Positions 14,475-18,099 of a stretch of DNA of 18,099 nt are shown here, in pieces. The notes under the pieces were generated by a model, which was not told where the DNA came from, did no database searches, and worked only from the letters and a program-made list of their open reading frames with translations. The DNA comes from an uncultured Clostridia bacterium (lineage in GTDB: Bacteria > Bacillota > Clostridia > Tissierellales > Peptoniphilaceae), in NCBI GenBank assembly GCA_945916025.1, contig CAMEGD010000020.1, positions 1 through 18,099 on the forward strand. Reading direction: 5' to 3'. Made by a program: the position numbers and the translations under genes. Every line of letters begins with the position of its first letter. Position 1 is the stretch's first letter.

Positions 14475-15603
14475 TTTAGGTTTATATGTCCATATACCTT
14501 TTTGCGAAAGAAAATGCAACTACTGTGATTTTAACTCTAGTGTATCAAAAGAAGGTCAAAGAAGTAAATATTTAAAAACCTTAATAGAAGAAATTAAAAG
14601 AGTTTCTTTATCTTATAAAAACAACAATGTAGATAGTATTTTTATAGGAGGAGGAACTCCTTCAATTTTATCAGTTAATGAAATTACCGTCTTAGTAAGT
14701 GCCTTAAAAGACAATTTTTCCATTGAAAACAATCTTGAATTCACTATTGAGGCTAATCCTAATTCTATAGATGAAGAAAAATTAAAGACATATCTCAATA
14801 TAGGTATAAATAGAATTAGTTTTGGAGCCCAATCATTTCAAGACAAGGAACTTGAAATTTTAGGAAGAATTCATAGGGCGAAGGATATTTATAAGGTAAT
14901 AAATTTGTCAAAAAAAGTAGGGTTTAAGAATGTATCTTTAGATTTAATGGAGGGAATTCCACTTCAAACAATGGATTCTTTTATGGATTCTCTTAATAAA
15001 GCTGTTGAACTTGATGTAAATCATATCTCTGTTTATGGTCTTATAATAGAAGAAGATACTATTTTTTATAAGTGGTATAAAGAGGGAACTTTATCCCTTC
15101 CTAGTGAAGAAACAGAAAGAAAGATGTATAGAGAATGTAAAAGATTTTTAAAGGATAATGAGTATTTTCAATATGAGATATCTAATTTTTCGAAAAAAGG
15201 TTTTGAATCTAAACATAATTTAAAATACTGGGAAGGCAAGGATTATTTAGGTCTTGGACTTGGTAGTCATTCAAAAGTAAACAATAAAAGATTTGAGAAT
15301 GTTTCATCATATAGTGATTATTTAGATTTAATTAAGAATAATAAATCTACAATAATTAATATTGAAAACTTAAAAGAGCAAGATCTTATTAATGAATACA
15401 TTATTTTTGGCATTAGAAAAACAAAAGGGATTAATCTTTTAGGCTTTAAAAAGACTTTTAATCTTGATTTTTTGAAAGAATATAGTCAAGAAATCGATAA
15501 AAATGTAAAAAATGGATATATAAAGGTTAATGATGATTATTTATTTTTGACAGATTTAGGGATGGACTTTTCTAACAAAGTCGAGCTTGATTTTTATAGG
15601 TGA
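14461..15603 (+). CDS. hemW: HemW, radical SAM heme chaperone-like protein
   Basis: A 380-residue member of the HemN/HemW radical SAM family. The 4Fe-4S motif CERKCNYC (C15, C19, C22) sits in HIPFCxxxCxYCDF; GGGTPS (63-68) is the SAM-binding loop, and HNLKYW (252-257) is the HemW-type HNxxYW signature. It lacks the extra N-terminal segment of true oxygen-independent coproporphyrinogen dehydrogenase (HemN), so a role in heme trafficking or insertion is more likely than heme synthesis. The start overlaps lepA by 14 nt; an alternative ATG one codon later is equally possible. The lepA-hemW pair is conserved in Firmicutes and normally leads into hrcA-grpE-dnaK; here citC follows instead. Confidence 0.93.
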   Translation: MMTNNLGLYVHIPFCERKCNYCDFNSSVSKEGQRSKYLKTLIEEIKRVSLSYKNNNVDSIFIGGGTPSILSVNEITVLVSALKDNFSIENNLEFTIEANPNSIDEEKLKTYLNIGINRISFGAQSFQDKELEILGRIHRAKDIYKVINLSKKVGFKNVSLDLMEGIPLQTMDSFMDSLNKAVELDVNHISVYGLIIEEDTIFYKWYKEGTLSLPSEETERKMYRECKRFLKDNEYFQYEISNFSKKGFESKHNLKYWEGKDYLGLGLGSHSKVNNKRFENVSSYSDYLDLIKNNKSTIINIENLKEQDLINEYIIFGIRKTKGINLLGFKKTFNLDFLKEYSQEIDKNVKNGYIKVNDDYLFLTDLGMDFSNKVELDFYR

Positions 15604-15606
15604 TAT

Positions 15607-16632
15607 ATGTTAACTACAAATTTTATAAATAAGAGAAATAACTTTGAGATAAAAGCAATTTGGGATTTCTTACAAAAATATAAGGTGGATTATGACAGCC
15701 CCGATATGACTGTAGTAGTTAGAGATAAGGGTACAATTATAGGTACAGGTTCCGTTGATGGAAAAGTAATGAAGTACATGTTTATCGATGATGAATACAA
15801 AGGTCAAGGAATTCTACCAAAAATTTATAATATGCTTTTAAGTTATTTATTAGAACAAAATGTTTTGGAGCATTTTATATTTACAAAGCCTGAAAATGAA
15901 GCAATATTTAAAGGCCTAGGTCTAAAAAAAGTATTAAATACAAGTAGAGTACTATTACTTGAAGGAGGATTTGAAAGCTATTCTTCATGGATAAAAAGTA
16001 TTAAGGATCAGTTAGATTTATCCAAGGGACTTAGAGGAGCCATAGTTGCTAATTGTAATCCTATGACTAAAGGTCATAAATACCTAATGGACTATGCAAA
16101 AGACAAGGTAGATGAACTAATTATTTTTATTGTGGAAGAAGATGAATCCTTATTTCCTACTAGGGTAAGATATAATATAGTCAAAAATGAGTATAAGGAT
16201 GACCCAAAGGTTAAAGTATTTTTAGGGGGACCTTATATTATTTCTCAAGCTACTTTTCCTACTTATTTTATAAAAAAATTAGATGAAACTACAGAAATAT
16301 ATACGGAATTAGATGCCAATATATTTGCTCAAAAGATTGCAGTAGATTTAGATATTGATATTAGATTTGTTGGAGATGAACCAATTGATAGGCTGACTAA
16401 CGAATATAACAACATGTTACTTAAGTCTACTGAGAATATGAAAATGAGACTTGAAAAAATCGACAGGATTAAGGATAATAGTGAATATATTAGCGCATCG
16501 AAAGTAAGAAGGCTATTAAAAGAAAATAAAATTGAAGATGCTTATAAAATGTTAACTGAAAGTTCCATAGAATTTCTTAATAGCCAAGAAGGACAAAATT
16601 TAATTAAAAAAATTCAAGAGAAAGAGAGCTAA
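15607..16632 (+). CDS. citC: [Citrate (pro-3S)-lyase] ligase (CitC-like)
   Basis: A 341-residue protein of two parts: an N-terminal GNAT-like domain (about 1-125, with YKGQGILPKIYN) and a C-terminal nucleotidyltransferase-fold domain (about 140-341) with NPMTKGH (151-157) and ISASKVR (295-301). CitC acetylates the phosphoribosyl-dephospho-CoA arm of citrate lyase (ACP subunit) using acetate and ATP. Length and domain order match the family. Start: ATG 3 bp after the hemW stop, with AGGTGAT just before. None of citD, citE, citF, citX or citG is in the window, so the target is not shown. The gene may serve a citrate lyase elsewhere, or a related CoA-armed lyase, or be repurposed. Confidence 0.88.
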   Translation: MLTTNFINKRNNFEIKAIWDFLQKYKVDYDSPDMTVVVRDKGTIIGTGSVDGKVMKYMFIDDEYKGQGILPKIYNMLLSYLLEQNVLEHFIFTKPENEAIFKGLGLKKVLNTSRVLLLEGGFESYSSWIKSIKDQLDLSKGLRGAIVANCNPMTKGHKYLMDYAKDKVDELIIFIVEEDESLFPTRVRYNIVKNEYKDDPKVKVFLGGPYIISQATFPTYFIKKLDETTEIYTELDANIFAQKIAVDLDIDIRFVGDEPIDRLTNEYNNMLLKSTENMKMRLEKIDRIKDNSEYISASKVRRLLKENKIEDAYKMLTESSIEFLNSQEGQNLIKKIQEKES

Positions 16633-16635
16633 AGT

Positions 16636-18099
16636 ATGAAAAAACTATTATTGTTTATTATTATTTTAGGGTTAATCTTTGGTGGTGTCTACCTAGTTTT
16701 ATTTAGGGGTATGGAATCTGACGAAGATACCGTTTTATACAATGAACAAAGACTTATTTATGAGGGTGATCTTATGCCAGTAGAAGCATCTGCAGTCGAG
16801 AATGGACAAGTTTATCTATCCTTAGACTTTATAAAAAATTACATTGATGAGACAATTCATTATGACGAAGGTGACAGAACTGTAGTAATTACTAATGAAC
16901 AAAATGTAAGGAGATATCCACTAGATTCCTTAGAAGGAACTACTAATGACGTAGTTATAAACCTAAGGTCTCCATTAAAGGAAATCAATGGCCAAGTAAT
17001 GTTGCCTATAGAAGCCTTTGTATATGATTATCCAGTAGATGTAAAATATTTCCAAGATAACAAATTGGTCATTGTAGACAGGACTGACAGACAATATATG
17101 ACTGCCACAGTAACTGTAAATACAACTTACTCTAGGGAAGAGGCAAATTCTGATTCTCCTATAGTATCTCTTTTAAATAAGGGTGACAAAGTATATGTAT
17201 ACGGTGAAACTGAAAAATGGTATAAGATTAGACAAGTTGAAGGAAGACCAGGATATTTGAAGAAAAATCATTTAGAATTATCCTATGAAATAGATTCCTT
17301 TGTAAAACCTGTTGAGCCAGAAGAGAATGAAGAAATTAGCATTCTTTCAGATGAGAGGATTAATTTAGTATGGGATTATACAGCAGTTAAATCAAATGAA
17401 AATAGTGTAAATAGCTTAGTAGGTGTAAATGTAATTTCACCTACTTGGTTTTCTTTAGAGGAAGATTTTTCCATAGGTGATAGATCAAATATAAATTATG
17501 TTGAAAGAGCAAAAAATTTTGGCATGAAAGTTTGGCCTATGTTTGATAATAGCTTTAAAGAAGCTCTTACTGAAAGTGCCTTATCAAAGTCTTCAACTAG
17601 ACAGAAAATCATTGCTGATGTACTAACCCTATGCAAAAACCTTGGAGTCGATGGAATTAATGTTGATTTTGAAGGAATTAACGTAAATACAAGGGATAAT
17701 TTTACTCAGTTTATGAGGGAGCTATATCCACTTTTTAAAGAAAATAATATGACTGTTAGTGTAGATGTGGTACCGAGGATCTTTTCTGATGTTGAAAGTG
17801 AACCTTATGATAGAAAATCTTTAGCTAATACATCTGACTATGTAATGTTAATGGCCTATGACCAACATTGGGCTTCCAGTCCTAAGGCAGGATCTGTAGC
17901 AGAATACTCATGGGTAGAAAGCAATATGAACGTTTTGTTTAGGGATATTCCTAAAGAGAAAATGGTCCTATGTCTACCACTTTACACTAGGATTTGGTTT
18001 GAAAATGCAAATGGGATTTCTTCTCAAACTGTTGGAATGGATCTTTCTAATGAATATGTAATCAAAAATGATATTGACTTAGTATGGGATGATAATGCA
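16636..18099 (+). CDS. GH18 cell-wall glycosidase with SH3 and copper-amine-oxidase-like domains (3' end outside window)
   Basis: Partial: 488 codons open to the right edge, no stop seen. Residues 4-23 are a hydrophobic signal anchor, so the protein is exported or tethered outside. Residues about 30-150 resemble the copper amine oxidase N-terminal domain (stalk-binding repeat) common in Clostridia surface proteins. Residues about 155-215 form a bacterial SH3 domain (YSREEANSDSP, NKGDKVYVYGETEKWYKI, GYLKKNHLEL). From about 241 a GH18 barrel begins (INLVWDYTA); GVDGINVDFEG carries the DGxxxDxE motif with D339, D344 and catalytic E346, followed by YVMLMAYDQHW. The family includes spore-cortex N-acetylglucosaminidases such as YaaH/SleL. 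A role in peptidoglycan turnover is inferred. The start is 3 bp after citC with a weak GAGAG. Confidence 0.9.
   Translation, partial: MKKLLLFIIILGLIFGGVYLVLFRGMESDEDTVLYNEQRLIYEGDLMPVEASAVENGQVYLSLDFIKNYIDETIHYDEGDRTVVITNEQNVRRYPLDSLEGTTNDVVINLRSPLKEINGQVMLPIEAFVYDYPVDVKYFQDNKLVIVDRTDRQYMTATVTVNTTYSREEANSDSPIVSLLNKGDKVYVYGETEKWYKIRQVEGRPGYLKKNHLELSYEIDSFVKPVEPEENEEISILSDERINLVWDYTAVKSNENSVNSLVGVNVISPTWFSLEEDFSIGDRSNINYVERAKNFGMKVWPMFDNSFKEALTESALSKSSTRQKIIADVLTLCKNLGVDGINVDFEGINVNTRDNFTQFMRELYPLFKENNMTVSVDVVPRIFSDVESEPYDRKSLANTSDYVMLMAYDQHWASSPKAGSVAEYSWVESNMNVLFRDIPKEKMVLCLPLYTRIWFENANGISSQTVGMDLSNEYVIKNDIDLVWDDNA

Noticed and set aside
1..18099. CRISPR array, tRNA or rRNA genes, prophage or defence island
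   Set aside because: No regularly spaced repeats, no tRNA-like cloverleaf or rRNA segments, and no phage or recognised defence genes were seen on either strand.

Overview
The window is a chromosomal stretch from a low-GC (roughly 30% by eye), AGA/AGG- and ATA-using Gram-positive anaerobe. The strong Shine-Dalgarno sites, the comEC-holA-rpsT and lepA-hemW neighbourhoods, PEP synthase, and a GH18/SH3 cell-wall protein fit a Firmicute of the Clostridia/Tissierellia kind. A Peptoniphilaceae-like coccus (Anaerococcus, Peptoniphilus, Finegoldia) is my best guess, but this is inference from style and gene order, not from a marker gene comparison.

Layout. (1) Positions 58-3512 hold a tight three-gene + strand operon: a YhaO/SbcD-like metallophosphoesterase, a YhaN/SbcC-like ATPase with a central membrane hairpin, and a second, smaller metallophosphoesterase. 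(2) Positions 3538-5974 hold ppsA (phosphoenolpyruvate synthase) as its own unit, with an extended -10 promoter and a textbook terminator. (3) At 6039-7229 on the - strand is a free-standing alanyl-tRNA editing protein (AlaX with DHHA1), separated by 65 bp from the divergent comEC-holA pair (7295-10613; DNA uptake channel and DNA polymerase III delta subunit, overlapping by 14 nt). (4) Positions 10614-11676 are the accessory-looking part. They hold a structured 3' region ending in a strong terminator (10621-10753), a truncated IS256-family transposase remnant on the - strand with two catalytic acidic residues missing (10866-11474), and a long perfect hairpin (11555-11594). (5) rpsT (- strand) and lepB (+ strand) diverge from a promoter region at 11941-12104. 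lepB starts a tightly packed series, lepB-lepA-hemW-citC-GH18, which runs off the right edge of the window.

How it works together. Most of this is housekeeping: translation (S20, EF4/LepA, alanyl-tRNA proofreading), replication and DNA ends (holA, YhaO/YhaN-like pair), secretion and wall work (LepB, GH18 protein), central metabolism (PpsA) and competence (ComEC). The conserved comEC-holA-rpsT block has been split by the insertion-sequence remnant and its flanking hairpins. The lepA-hemW pair is followed by citC and a wall hydrolase, not by the hrcA-grpE-dnaK heat-shock genes often found there.

I did not find a convincing new defence, mobile or biosynthetic system. The best candidate for something undescribed is the compact, possibly independently folded RNA between holA and its terminator; the other points of interest are gene-context and promoter oddities.
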